Assembly: GCA_905250125.1 (NCBI GenBank)
Contig: CAJNOL010000030.1
Span: 186,001 to 250,000, forward strand
Source of the DNA: Rotaria sordida
Lineage: Eukaryota > Rotifera > Eurotatoria > Philodinida > Philodinidae
Length of the DNA: 64,000 bases
Direction of reading: 5' to 3'
Positions 33,585 to 45,816 of the stretch are shown piece by piece. Below the pieces are notes generated by a model. It searched no databases. It saw nothing but the letters and a program-made list of their open reading frames with translations, and had not been told where the DNA came from. A program made the position numbers and the translations under genes. Each line of letters starts with the position of its first letter. Position 1 is the stretch's first letter.

Positions 33585-34460
33585 TCAATCATCACCACTT
33601 ACACATTTTTTGCATGCAAATAATCCATTTAGACTAACTATATCTTTAACTGATTTAAACCGATTATAATTTTCAATTGGTCCAAAAAACTTTTGTTGCC
33701 AATCTACTTCATTTGGATCAACCTCATTTATATATGCATCTGATTGAGGACATTCCGCCATTGTTTGTAAAATTTCGACTTGTTTTGTAACATTTTTAGC
33801 AAGTTTTTGTTGTCCCTCAGTAGATGTTTCATCAAGCCATATCTGAACATAGACTACATGAACAAGAGTAGTACGTCACGCTAAATTAGTACTGTTATTT
33901 TAAGTTGTATTCGGAACTTGTCCACCAACAACAAGATATTCGATAAATGCTGCTCCTTTTGACTATTAATTTGAAGAAATACATCTGCAAGTTGATCTGA
34001 TTGATTACGACCAATGCTTTCAAGAATAAGACATGAACCAAGTAGAACATTTCCATCCGTTTGATTTGGTCGTTCAAGAAAAGGTAACAAAAAAAAAAGA
34101 AGATTACGATTTGAGATGTTAAAATCACTATAGTTATTTGTAAGTTAACTAATTGATATATTAGCCACATTAATATTTCCATTTGATAAAGAAAAAATTG
34201 TAGTTATTAGAACTTTCCTATTGAAACTGAGAATACAATAGCAAAAGTTTTAGCAGCACCATTTCGTAATGCTCAAAATAAATCCGAATTTTGACATGCA
34301 TTTACTATTTGCCGGCGTGCATCAACTATAATAACATCAAGTTCAAGAACTTGATCAGCAGTTCAACCTTTGAATCGTGTCAATGGACCATGAACAGCTC
34401 CTTGATGATGTGTGTGAACGAATTTTGCTGTTCGATGTCTATTTTTACTCTATCTGTATT
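33585..34460 (-). pseudogene. FAD-linked oxidase (berberine-bridge type) pseudogene
   Basis: Flavin-dependent oxidases of the VAO/BBE family bind FAD through an N-terminal domain and end in a BBE motif. Three matching blocks lie on the minus strand in order. Block 1 (about 34450-34235) reads like GAVHGPLTRFKG-TADQVLE then DVIIVDAR, ACQNSDLF-ALRNGAAKTFAIV; here TGA stops stand where Leu (in GLGADQ) and Trp (in LFWALR) are usual. Block 2 (about 34085-33895) reads LGSCLILESIGRNQSDQLAD, then a frameshift, then AAFIEYLVVGGQVPN. Block 3 (about 33850-33585) reads AYINEVDPNEVDWQQKFFG, NYNRFKSVKDIVSLNGLFAC, ending at a TGA. Stops plus a frameshift make it a pseudogene. The family is common in fungi, bacteria and plants and uncommon in animals, so a transferred gene that later decayed is plausible. 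Confidence 0.75.
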
Positions 34461-35909
34461 CACATTTATATGTATTCAGTAATTATATTTTTATTTACCG
34501 TAGCATTCATAGATAAAATACGCTGAAAAATTGAAGCAATTTTGTTGATAGTGACGGATTCGCACATATAAATTATATCTATGATACTCATCGATGTAAC
34601 GAATGATGAAGAATTGCTAATAATGATTAATTTCTAAAAGCAAAGTATCGTTCAAAATCGTTACTAAAATAGGTATTCAAAATGAGAATACTCATCCGCA
34701 TATAATTGTCGACAAAGCGTTACATATGTATTTTTTTAGTTTTGTATATTATCGATTATATGTTTTTTTAATAATCCTTTTAATAAATATTCATTTGTTT
34801 TCTTTGAATATAAATCTTGTGAAAAAAAAATGAAAACTAACATGATATACCAATATCTTTATTCATATTCTAACGAAAGAATGATGATTAAAAAGATCGA
34901 AGGATAGGTGATTTTTAAGTCAGTTCCATCGAATATATTGATCGTTGAAAATCAAATCGAATGCATACTTGACTATAAAACGATGATGAAAACTTTAAGA
35001 TCATTCAGCAGTTGGATATCCTCGCTCGAATTTAAAATCAGAGTAACTTCAAAAAACTAACATGAATGTATTAATTACAATCGACGGTAATATAATAAGA
35101 AAAAAGTTGAATGAATTCATATGTATATGATACTTTAAACGATCACACACGAAGAAATCTAATCATTTTGACTATTAAAAATATCAATCTTTTTTTTTAG
35201 CAAATGTTCCACATTTTTCGTTGACCCTTTCCTATCCATATACATGATGCTAATTTTTTCCGCGGGCTAATCGATAAGTGTCCCAATTAGTGATGAGCGC
35301 GACCACTGATTTTTGGTCCCGATCAGAAAAAATTGTTGGTTTTGATTTCGCGCTTAGCAATACATGCACTAGCAAAAAAAGGCAATATGATTTTTCTAGT
35401 AGTGTTATTAAGCTTGAGACATTTTGCGCGACCTACATGACTTCTAATATCCTCCCTCTTGGAGATTCAATAGTTTTCTTTTTTTTTTTTTATTTCACTA
35501 ATACTTCGTCTATTATACATGTTTATGTGTTCGAGAATTCTGTTGTTTACGAAAAAAAAAGGATTAATTTTACTATCAAAATTGTAACAGCAAATATTGA
35601 AGTAATCGTTACTCAATAATTTTCATATAAACTTTTAGAACACATCAATCATGACAACATAACATTTGATGTAAGTTTTACACGATCATACAAGATATCA
35701 GTCGCAATGAAAAAGTTTTGGCTATGGTCCCGATCGGCCGGAACCATCTTGCTTATATCTAGTTTCAATTCTTAATGAATAGATGTGTGTAACATAAGAT
35801 CTAGATACTCGATTCATTGTACAAGAAGAGTTACGAAAATCTTCATTGTACTTCATGTCTATCAAAGTTAATGCTGGTTTATTTATATAAAAAAAAAGTC
35901 CTGATACAA
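34461..35909. other. Intergenic, possibly the 5' remains of the oxidase
   Basis: A possible upstream exon of the decayed oxidase ends near 34501 (minus strand, GTAAATAAA donor). Elsewhere there is no gene. TGGTCCCGATC occurs in direct orientation at about 35315 and 35724; with the more GC-rich 35280-35340 patch this may mark an old element. Confidence 0.35.
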
Positions 35910-37198
35910 TTAGCATTTTTTGATTTTACTAAATAATTCACATGTAAGTGGACTATCTAATAATCCTTTGGTTGTAAATATAATTTCTCGACCTTTTCGT
36001 ACACTTAATTCATCTTCTCCATATTGTTTAATCATTGTTTCATGAAATTCTTTTATTTTTTCTTTATGACCCATGGCTTCTAATTCTTTAGCTTGTCGAT
36101 TAATTTCTCCAATTCCATATTTTGTTGCATTTTTCATATATTGTTCATCAACATTCCATACAGTTGGAATTGTCATTAAAACTTTTTTCCATTTATCTAA
36201 TAATTTTTTATCTGTATTTTCACGAAATGCATCTTCTTTTGAACAACCAGGTTTTGTTTGCATATCTTTTAATTGACATACATATTTTCTTGATACATGA
36301 GTAAGATATGATTGTGTATGTTTAATAAAATGTTTTAATTGACGAATACCAAAAAACTCTGGTTTTATATAAATACGTTCACCAGCATATTTACCTTCGC
36401 TACGAATTGATGGAAGTTCACCAAAAAGTATATGACCAAAACCACTAGGCATACCTATAAAGAAGATAATTAATTGAGAATTCTTTTTTTTTTATTATTA
36501 TTTTTCGTTTTTTTTTTATACATACAAGCTCCAGGAATATCCATTCCATAAGCAGGATAATCACGTGTACGATCCCATTTTGAACCTCGTTCGCCATGAT
36601 AATGTGAACTTTCATCACCACGAACATAAATAAATGTATCGGATTCAATTAAATTGGTTTGATTGGTTGATTTTTTTGAGCTTTTAAATAATGAATGAAT
36701 AGCTTGTTGACCCATATGTTTAAAACGTTTAAAATAACCTGCATGTTTTGATCCATCACCTGCTTTTTGTTTTTCTTTAGCTTTCATTAATCGATCAAAT
36801 ATTTGATTTGTTGAATCAAAAATAACAAACATACCTAAATGAAATGTTAAAAATATAATTAAATTAAATTTTAAATATCTTCTTTTCAATTTACCTTTCG
36901 TAAATGAAACTGATTTATTATTGAGTGATGCTTGTTGAATAAAAAAATGCATTAAATTACACATATTTTCTGGATTAACAAGTTTATATGAATCAATTTC
37001 GGTTGCTAATTGTCGAAAAAAATTTCGACCATTATTCGCTTTTTTTGCACCAACATTAAGTTTAGATGAAACACAACATTCATTTGTCGTTGCTCGTTTT
37101 GTACGACTTTGATGATGATGATGATGATGAAACCAAGCAAAACTTTCCGCTATTAATAGTAGTAATACTAAGAAACAGATACTTTGTTGTATGTGCAT
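35910..37198 (-). CDS. Secreted protein of unknown function
   Basis: Three exons, 37198-36895, 36834-36526 and 36454-35910, joined by 60-71-bp GT-AG introns, encode 385 residues. The start is the ATG giving a clean signal peptide (MHIQQSICFLVLLLLIAESF). A run of six His (residues 25-30) and a dibasic, furin-like site RTKR follow, suggesting a propeptide. The mature part is Lys-rich and hydrophilic, with one hydrophobic stretch (MFVIFDSTNQIFDRL) and a conserved-looking centre (YPAYGMDIPGACMPSGFGHI, then LFGELPSIRSEGKYAGERIY). Cys pairs occur near both ends. I do not recognise the family and see no catalytic motif. Codon use and intron style match neighbouring real genes, and there are no stops, so it is likely expressed. 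An effector-like or matrix role would be speculation. Confidence 0.7.
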
Positions 37199-37700
37199 TT
37201 TTATTAGATAAACAAATACGTATGCGATTAATTGTGTAAAATAGATGAAATGTAAGAAGACAAATAGATCGATATTTGTAAAGAATAAAGAAAATGATAA
37301 GAACAGCAAGAAATATAATCAATCGAGGGGGGTGAAACAAAATTCCTTTGATAGACGCAATTTTTTTACTATTATAATCGTAAGCAGTTGCTTTAATCAA
37401 CCTTTTTTTTTGTAAACATATATATTATTAAGACGTTTTTGTTTTGCTTGCTTTCTATTTTATTTGAATACTGTACATTCTAAGATATAGATGTTTTATT
37501 GATATAAATGTTTTGTTTATATTAAAAAATAATTATTTTGAATGTTGTTAAAACGATCTATCTAGTAAAAGATGATGTTTATTGAATATCTTCTCAATGG
37601 ACAAATATTTTAATCATAAATCAATATTTGTTAGATGACACATTGAATAATATATTTGATAATTATTCTGTAGGATTTCAAAATAAACAATGATTTCAAT
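37199..37700. other. Upstream region of the secreted-protein gene
   Basis: AT-rich; no distinct promoter motif recognised and no gene. Confidence 0.35.
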
Positions 37701-38700
37701 AATTCCACATTGTAATTATTATACTTATGATTTCCGAAAAAAAATTTTCTCTGCGATATATGATAATTGGCAATTAATTCATGAATTAGAAAAAGATGAA
37801 CAAACTAAGTGTTTGAGATATGTCAGGTAATTCTTTTTCTACGAATTCCTTATGTAAATTTTCATTATATTTGTATAAACTAATATATAAACACACATTC
37901 TCTCATTGCTTCAATACATTTATATTAAAATTTCATCGATTCGTTTTCTTTATCAATCAAACACAGTACAATATGGCGAAGTATACACCTTCATTCATAT
38001 CTATGGATATCTATATTTAACGTTCACTATTATCCACAACAACGATTGTTCAAAATTGTAATCAAGATATGTCAAACATTGAGATTCGAAAATTTCCCAC
38101 ATATAAAGAATTAGATTAATGTGTTCATTTACAACAACATGTATGAGAATTCGACGACCTAGACACTCCTTCACATCGAATATTCCTTGTTAGCAGCTAT
38201 ACGAAAAGTATTGTATTGAGTGCATTTGTATCAAACAGTACAGGACAACCATTACTGAGTTTTCTTTGAGTTTACCAAGCATTTACCCTAAGACAAAAAA
38301 ACATAATTTCTTTGGATAAGTTGAAATATTTGATGTATATCCAGATGTACATAACTACCAAATTAGTCAACAATTGAGTTTTATCTGTCGACTGTATACA
38401 TCGGCACACTATGATCTATTTGCTTAAAAAATTATCAACAATTTGAATACATTAGGAATGATGAATTGATTGGATCTAGAACGTAAAGTAATCGAAATTC
38501 CATTCATATAATAAATTGTTCTATCACAGTCCATGTGCTACTTGAGATGAAAGAATGGAAATGTAGAGAAAATTCACAAGCAGCTAAAGCTCAAATTGAT
38601 ATTCTCGAGAAACTTACAGCACCTTTCGAACAAAGTTTTTATTATTTTAGGATTCCATTCAAAATAGAATGGCACTAGTCTTTAACAAATTGAACATTGT
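37701..38700 (+). pseudogene. Unidentified decayed coding region
   Basis: Several plus-strand pieces look coding but are broken by stops and shifts: IYDNWQLIHELEKDEQTKCL (about 37757), TTIVQNCNQDMSNIEIRKFP (about 38042), EFDDLDTPSHRIFLVSSYTK (about 38148) running into SIVLSAFVSNSTGQPLLSF, and FDVYPDVHNYQISQQLSFIC (about 38330) followed by RLYTSAHYDLFA. The order is consistent, so this is likely one old gene. No family is recognised. Further faint coding traces reach about 40440, but I cannot connect them. Confidence 0.35.
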
Positions 38701-41198
38701 ATATGCAATGAAAATAATGAATCAATAAGGAAATTCTTTTGATGATTTTTAACTTACAATGTTTTTTTCTTTACATAAGAGATGATAAAATCACAGCCGA
38801 GAACTAGATGCTTGCTGTTGTACAATATGTAGAATTTAGCATGTTCACTTAACATTTGATATCAATCATACTTCTGGGAAAAAATTATTTCATAATGATG
38901 TGATATCAGTTATATATTCCATAGTTCAATATATGCTTTATGAGAGCAATGTACTTTGAAAGTTAATTGTTATCAATTATGTGCTTATCATTATTTTTTG
39001 CATAGTTTTCGTATATTTGTCGGATGAATGGAATAACTAATAACTAGATAGATCACTTGAAATAGCATGGTGTTTTTCCAAATGCCACTATCTTTAAGTA
39101 TAACATACATTCATTTGAAAAACCATTGTGTGTGAATAGTTGCTTCATATGTATGCTATTTGTTGCTTGCTCAACGATTGCTAATCATTTGCAGTTACAA
39201 CCAATAATAATTAGAAGAGTCTACTTATGGTTTTATAGTACGTTTTCTTTGAAAGATTTTGAAGTGCCGGATGATTCTTAATGCCATACAATCGTTATGA
39301 ATACAGATAGATACACATGTATAAAGAATTCCATTAAGAACTCAACACCATAAATCTAAGACATGAGAACTTATAGATTCATTTGTGCATAAATGATTTA
39401 GTGTGTTCTTTGCAGATCATGATGAGAAAAAACTGGTAATTATGCAATCGCTTAAAAAGTATGCTGATGAAGACAAATAGCATGATATGATGAGAACTAC
39501 AGAATTTCAATTTTTTCACTCTATATTAAAGATAAGTATTCTATATGAATTAAATATATCTTTGAAATTTGAACTGAAATGTATTGATACAGCTTTCTAC
39601 TTTTGATCTGTTTTATCTATTGACAACATGAAATAATTCAATCAAAGAATCAATCAGAATCCTTATCTCACAGTAATCGAGTCTGCTAATGAACAGCATA
39701 AATTTATAAGAGCAATATAATAGTATGTTCAACATTATTTGACAAGATGTTCTGTGTTCGTCATCAATATAATATTCAATAGTGTCCTACGTTGAGCTGA
39801 TATATACACGTATAGAAAAGTGAAAACATGAAAAAATAGGTTATCGAATATTTGTTACATGTTTAGAACACATGTAGGATTCGATCCTTCGTACAATGTC
39901 ACTCTCACAATATTTGAAACCAATTGTAAAGAGCATTGTTTATTTGCATAGACAATGGTAAGTCACGAGCGCTTCATGTCGTCGTTTATAGATGAAATTG
40001 TTGTCGAACCCGATTGAATATTTTATTGTTAGTTGAACGATATTCTAAGATACAAATATGTTTCCGTTACTATTATAAATCACTATCAATTGATCTTATA
40101 AAATCAAGATAATATCAGCAACTAATGGATGTAGAAAATACTTTGATCATAAGAATAAAACTTGTGAAAAATATTCTCATGCTTGAATAATTTTTGAAAT
40201 AGAAGGCTTTGTATATGTCAAAGTCAAAACATTGTTGAGAAGTAGCAGAATCAGCTCTTATGATCAGTTATATTTGCGCGCTTTCTTCTATGTTGTAATT
40301 TCTCTCCTGAAGAGTATGGCTACAGACGCTGATAAGATCTTCTCTCTATCCACACCTTCAAGTTCATCACGACATGGTATTAGCACTGAACATATTTCTA
40401 TAATGGTTGTCGATGTCGATAACAACTCCATATTATTGTGGTAAATTCTGAGGAAAACAATGTTCCTATTTTCATTAACAAAGGCTGACGATTCTTTTGC
40501 TGCTTGAATAATCTGGGCAACTGATTTTCAACAAAACTTTGTCATAACAACAGATATTAATGAAAATATTTAAATTGACATTATTACGTCATATGTTCAT
40601 GCATACAATATCGTCATTTTTATTAACATGAGAAACGATACCTAGACGGACTAGGTTTAATCTATTCAGTATAGAGATTCATGTTATATAATAACATCTA
40701 ATGTTAAACGAGAAAACCGACTTGGCATCAATGCTGAGAATATAGAAGCGAATAGTGTTACATTTTTGTTTTTAAATACTGCAACTTATATATAATTGTG
40801 GAATAATATTGAGTTGATATCCCTAATTATGATTCAAAGAGTTCATAGATAGTTCATTTAAATGTTTATGTTGTTTAGAGAGCTGTGGAGTCATGCTCTT
40901 TTAACTGCGACTACGAAAAACTCTGGAATTTTTTTTTCTATAAACTAGCAACAGCTTACTTAGATAATCTAATAAAATAAATAACTATTATTTAATACAA
41001 TATTATAGATGGACATTACTACACAAAAAAAAATCAAGATATTTTTTAGAATATCATCATAAAAAAATCCTTTTGTCGTCTAATTGAAATTAATGGAGTT
41101 AAAATATATTTTATTGAAAAAGATCAAGAAAATATTATAGATTAATTTCAACATTGAAAAAAGTCTTATATAAATATAAATGTATGTTCTATTTCATT
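38701..41198. other. Intergenic; faint coding traces only
   Basis: The frame at 40232-40444 (+) contains STPSSSSRHGISTEHISIMV followed by VDVDNNS, which might be relic coding sequence continuing from 38 kb. No intact gene, RNA or repeat was found. The end of the stretch is the 3' flank of the nucleoredoxin-like gene. Confidence 0.35.
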
Positions 41199-43229
41199 TC
41201 AATCATCAGCATCTTCAGTTGGTTGTGGTACAAGTTCAAGTGGATGTTCATGTCCTTTCTTTTCGCATGCCGAACATAGATCATAATTACCACATGTTAA
41301 ACAACGATATCTTTGACCAATAAGAGGACCCATTTGACATCCATCACATGAGACATATGACCATTGAAATTCTTCTGGTAAAGGAGGAGATAATTTTTCT
41401 CCTCGTCCCCATGTTTTCAATGCTTCAATTCCTTTAGTTGAAATATCATCACGACCACGACGTGACAAAACTTGTCCATCGGATGAAACGATAAACAATG
41501 ATGGAATACCTATACAGAAACGAATAATAATCATTGTATAAAGTCAATAAATTAAATATACACTTACCAGAATATTGAAAATATGCTTTGAGAAGGGTAC
41601 CAGCATTTAATGGAACAGCAGGCCAAGGCATTTCTTTACGATAGCTATTGAATGACTCTTCATCTCGATCACATGATACAAAAACAATACGACAACCATG
41701 AGAAGTTGCTTGTGCTTCTTTATAAATTTCTGCCAATTTTGGTGTAAAACCACGACAAGGTGGACACCAATGAGCAGAGAAGTAAAATCCAACACTTTTT
41801 ACATCATTTTCCCACATTGTTTTTGTTTCAATTTTTTCTTCATTATTAGGATTAAGTAAATAAGGAACTGATTTTAAAAGTGCTTCTAATGAATAATGTT
41901 TTTTAGGTATGAAATATTCAACAAGATGATGCTCATGCTTATTATTTGGTAGACATGTTTCACATAAATTAATATCACATTCTTGATGTGTACAACCATG
42001 ACGTGAACCAACCAAAGGACTCATATGACAAATATCACAAGTAGTACCTTCCCAAACATATTCACCTTCACGTGCTTCACGTGACCAAAATAAACGTTTT
42101 CCTTGTGACCATTGATCTATAGCTTTATTGGGACCAGCACGCACTTCTTCAACACCATCCGAAGTAATTTTTTCACATGTAGGAGAAAGAACAACCAAAG
42201 CTGGAATACCTTCGACATCAAATTTTTCACCCAATGTTTTTGAACGATCTCGATCTAAATAGATATTATTTTATTGATCAGTTCAATTTAATTTACAAAA
42301 TTCTCAACATGCTATCAATTCTGAATTAATATTTAATTTAGTATATTTTGTGGAACACGGTCTACGAGGAATGTTGAACTATATCGAGTAGAAATTTACA
42401 CCTCCTACAGACTGTGGCAAACGTTGGTCAGAGATAGGTACCGTCGGATCTGATTAACAGAAAAATTTCATATCCATACTCGGTTGGGTTCGAAACCAAT
42501 CCGACGGGCTCTACTCAAAGACCATCACAGACGTTGTTGATATACAATCAAAGACCGTATATCAATAACATATCGTTATAATATATATATATATATACTA
42601 CTTATGATATTTCAAGAGAATTAAATAAACGGATGGCGAATAAATGTATCCCAAAAAAGATAGAATAAAGCGATTTTTCTGGGATTAGCAAGAACAGGTA
42701 AATTGCGTTTCATATTTTAATCCTACACAGATTGTGGTAACGGATTTTTCTTTCAGAAGAAATAATAGAATGAAAAAAAAAATGCTATTCAAACTCTTCT
42801 CATCTCTTATACGGGGAGATATTCTTTCAATATTTGCTTAATACCTCTTGTTATTATTTAAATATAAAAGAGAGATTTAACATACCAGAGTAAGGTAAAG
42901 CTTTCCATGGCATCTCCTTGAAATATTCATCAAACGAAGCTTGATCTTCATCACATGAAACAAAGACAATATCTAATTTGTCTTTGACTTCTTTATTAAG
43001 TTCTTTAAAAATTTGAGCTAATTTTGGTGTAAAATTTCGACATGGTGGACACCAATGAGCTCTAAAACAAACATTAAAATATATTTTTGTGAATTAATTA
43101 ATAATAAACAAACGAGAAATAAAGTGCAACAGTTTTTCCATTAAGTTGATCCGTTGATATTTGATTTGATTCACTGCCAGATTGATTATGTTGAAGAAGT
43201 TGTTCACCTAACAACTCACTGAAAGTCAT
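41199..43229 (-). CDS. Nucleoredoxin-like protein with two WCPPC thioredoxin folds and zinc-binding modules
   Basis: A predicted thiol-disulfide oxidoreductase, cytosolic or nuclear since no signal peptide is present. Four exons, 43229-43114, 43061-42886, 42254-41568 and 41509-41199 (introns 52, 631 and 58 bp, all GT-AG), encode 429 residues. Domain order: thioredoxin-like fold 1 with WCPPC at 42-46 followed by FVSCDEDQASFDEYFKEMPW; a Cys/His-rich module at about 170-207 (CDICHMSPLVG...CDINLCETC...HEHH); fold 2 with WCPPC at 260-264 and FVSCDRDEESFNSYRKEMPW; and a C-terminal ZZ-type zinc finger at about 381-414 (CDGCQMGPLIGQRYRCLTC, then YDLCSACEKKGHEHPLEL). Vertebrate nucleoredoxin also carries repeated thioredoxin-like parts but no ZZ finger that I recall; plant NRX proteins end in a C1-like Cys/His module. 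Both active sites are intact, so it is probably a working reductase or chaperone, perhaps relevant to oxidative stress after desiccation (inference). Confidence 0.85.
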
Positions 43230-44214
43230 CGCTATTTTTCTACAATAAAAGTGTGAAGCACAAACATAATAGTGCTTCGTTTTATAGAAAAAAATAAAAA
43301 GGGGGTGCCGTCAATTACTACAGAGTAGTGTAATACACATGCACTGTTCTTCAGTTGACTGTTTTTTGCGCTTTCTGTCGGCTTATTCATGCATGTTTTT
43401 TTCTTTCTGTTATAACACGACATATAGAGGTTTTTTTTTAGAGCAACGTTTCCTTAGAAAAAGAATATTACCATATAAAGAAAAAGAAATTTTTCCATGG
43501 ACTCGAGTACTGATAGTAACTTACGGCAGAAAGAATATATGATTATTCATAAATTAATCCAATGCGTGAATCAACTTACACAGTTAGTTTTTAGCACTGA
43601 TGAATATGTCTGAATATTCATCTAAGAAATAAAAAACACAACACGATGGAGTACAACGAAAAAACAAGAACAAATGAGATCATAAACATATGTCAGCATT
43701 TGATTGTAATCAAATAAAATCGTCAAACGATGACAGATAGATATAGGGAACTTCGAATTTTAGTAAACAACCGAATTCAGCAGGAAAAAACGTTGTTGTG
43801 AAAAAGCTTAAAATTAAATTTCAAGAAAATTATGGTCATCCTCAATCTTTACCAAATGATTACAGGAGCCTGAACTTTTTTTTATTTTCATTTTTAAATG
43901 AATTCTATTTCTTTCAAGGCTCAGCGACAGTCTTTGCGTTAACTTAGCGATTTGTCTATACATTTGTATTGATTAATTTTTCAAAATTTTACTTTCGAAA
44001 AATCAATCGGTTATTCTCAATAATAATAATTATTATTATTTTAGACGTTATAAATATTCATAATAGAACTTATTAACTTTATACTATAACATCGATATTT
44101 AACTAAAATTACGAATACTTTAATAAATGTATATGATCATTAAATTGATTCATTTTTATTGTATGTATAGTGAAGGAAAATACAAAATGAAAGCAGAATT
44201 TTTCTGTTGTTAGT
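43230..44214. other. Upstream region of the nucleoredoxin-like gene
   Basis: AT-rich; no gene and no clear TATA box. Confidence 0.35.
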
Positions 44215-44545
44215 TTTATATATGGCTAGATAGAATGTGATGAGTTGGTCAAGAATAAATATGTTTTCATTTTATTGGAATAACTTTTTAGGAGAAATAT
44301 TTCAGTTTTTTTTTCAATTACCTACTTTTTCTGAAAAAGAAGTCAATTTTCGATAACTGACAAATTGTCAATTGGTTTTTCTTTTCTTCAAATTTCAAGG
44401 AAAAAAAATAATAAAAATTAACCTCTTTCTTCGAAAAAGTAGGACATTGGAAAAAACTGACACATTTCTCCTAAAAAGTTACTCCAATAAAATGAAAACA
44501 TATACTCTTGATCAGGTCGTCACACTCTACATAACCATATATAAA
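44215..44545. repeat. Palindromic element of about 330 bp (MITE-like)
   Basis: The ends TTTATATATGG (44215) and CCATATATAAA (44545) are exact inverted copies, and similarity runs through the arms: ATGTTTTCATTTTATTGGAATAACTTTTTAGGAGAAAT (from 44261) has its near-perfect complement at about 44467-44503. The inner part continues CCTACTTTTTCTGAAAAAGA against TCTTTCTTCGAAAAAGTAGG. The TA-rich ends fit a TA-target MITE, but a target-site duplication cannot be told apart from the repeat. Confidence 0.8.
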
Positions 44546-44613
44546 GTGTGGGCAATGCAAATTTCGAGTAAAATTTTTTTACATCATTTGATAGAGCGTA
44601 AGCTGCTGACCAT

Positions 44614-45694
44614 GAAAAACTACTTTTTAGCGTTAGTAAATACTTTTTTTGGGTCGAAAAATACGAAAAATTTCAATGGTGTCATTTTTTTTCAAAATAT
44701 GCAAAATTTTCTACTTCATGTTTTCTTTCAAACTCAGCATAAAAAACTGACTGCAAACAAATTGTTAAATCGATTCTAATCTCAAAAATATTTTGATAGT
44801 AGCGCTTCGATTCGCAATGGATGTCTTACGTATAAGGTCGATTTTGTAAACCTATATAGGTTTTCTGCATAAGCGATGAAGTCGAATATTTTGTCTGATT
44901 CGATGCATCATACCTCCAGTTACAAAAGTATGTATCGCATTTTTTTTTCTTTGTTGGAAAAAACCTATTTTTCTGAATTTTGGACGAAGTAGATCGAATT
45001 TTGCCCGTATTTCTCCATAAAAACAAAGCGTTCATGCAAAAATCTTATCATATTCTGAATCAGGGCGAAAAATCGAATCGATTGATATATAATTTAACAT
45101 TTTCTGTTGACTTCAGTTTTTTTTTCAGTTTTCAGATGATAACCTGGCTGAAACTTTCATCAAAACATAAAAGATAACGAAATTTCTTAAAACATACATT
45201 AATCGATTCAGTTTTTTCGCGCTGATTTCGAATATGATAAGATTTTTGCATGAAAGCTTAGCTTTTATGAAGAAATATGGGCAAAATTCTATCTATTTCG
45301 TCCAAAATTCAGAAAAACAGGTTTTTTCCAACAAAGAAAAGAAAAAATGCGATGCATACTTTTGTAACTGGAGGTATGATGCATCGAATCAGACAAAACA
45401 TTCGACTTCATCGCTTATGTAGAGAAACTATATAGGCTTACAAAATCGACCTATACGTAAGACATCCATTGCGATTCGAAGCGCCACCATCGAAATTTTT
45501 TTTTGGGGTTAGACTCGATTTGACAACTTGTCTGTACTCAGTTTTTTATGCTGAATCCGAAAAAAAAACGGATGAAGTAGAAAATTTTGCACATTTTGAA
45601 AAAAGATTCGTTTTTTTTCAAAAAGAACCCCTTTCAAGTTTTTAGTATTTTTCAACCCAAAAAAAGTATTTACTAACGCTAAAAAGTAGTTTTA
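44614..45694. repeat. Palindromic element of about 1.08 kb
   Basis: Arms of about 500 bp each face each other around 45150. Ends: AAAAACTACTTTTTAGCGTTAGTAAATACTTT (44615) against AAAGTATTTACTAACGCTAAAAAGTAGTTTT (45663). Inner: GTCGAATATTTTGTCTGATTCGATGCATCATACCTCCAGTTACAAAAGTATG (44881) against the same sequence reversed at about 45351-45407, nearly perfect. CATCCGTTTTT- and TTTCAATGGT-type segments pair less well. No coding frame of note. It lies 68 bp from the previous palindrome. Confidence 0.85.
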
Positions 45695-45816
45695 TTATTT
45701 ATGTAATTATCGAACAGTAAATCGTATATATGATCGTCATGTACCGAACGAAGAAATATAATGATTAGCATGCTTTTTTTCTTACTATTTAATATCTGTG
45801 TTATTTATAATCATAG

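Noticed and set aside
33895-34182. Minus-strand frame of 95 codons rich in Ile/Phe
   Set aside because: It is out of frame with the oxidase blocks covering the same bases, which explain the sequence better.
36073-36304. Open plus-strand frames opposite the secreted-protein gene
   Set aside because: They are antisense to a well-supported exon with correct splice borders and have no coding-like composition.
36950-37135. CAT/GAT repeat as a short tandem repeat or array
   Set aside because: It encodes the His run of the secreted protein and is a simple triplet tract; no CRISPR-like repeat-spacer pattern exists anywhere in the window.
44372-45422. Open frames of 60-135 codons on both strands
   Set aside because: They lie inside palindromes; the plus- and minus-strand frames mirror each other because the arms are inverted copies, and none has a recognisable domain.
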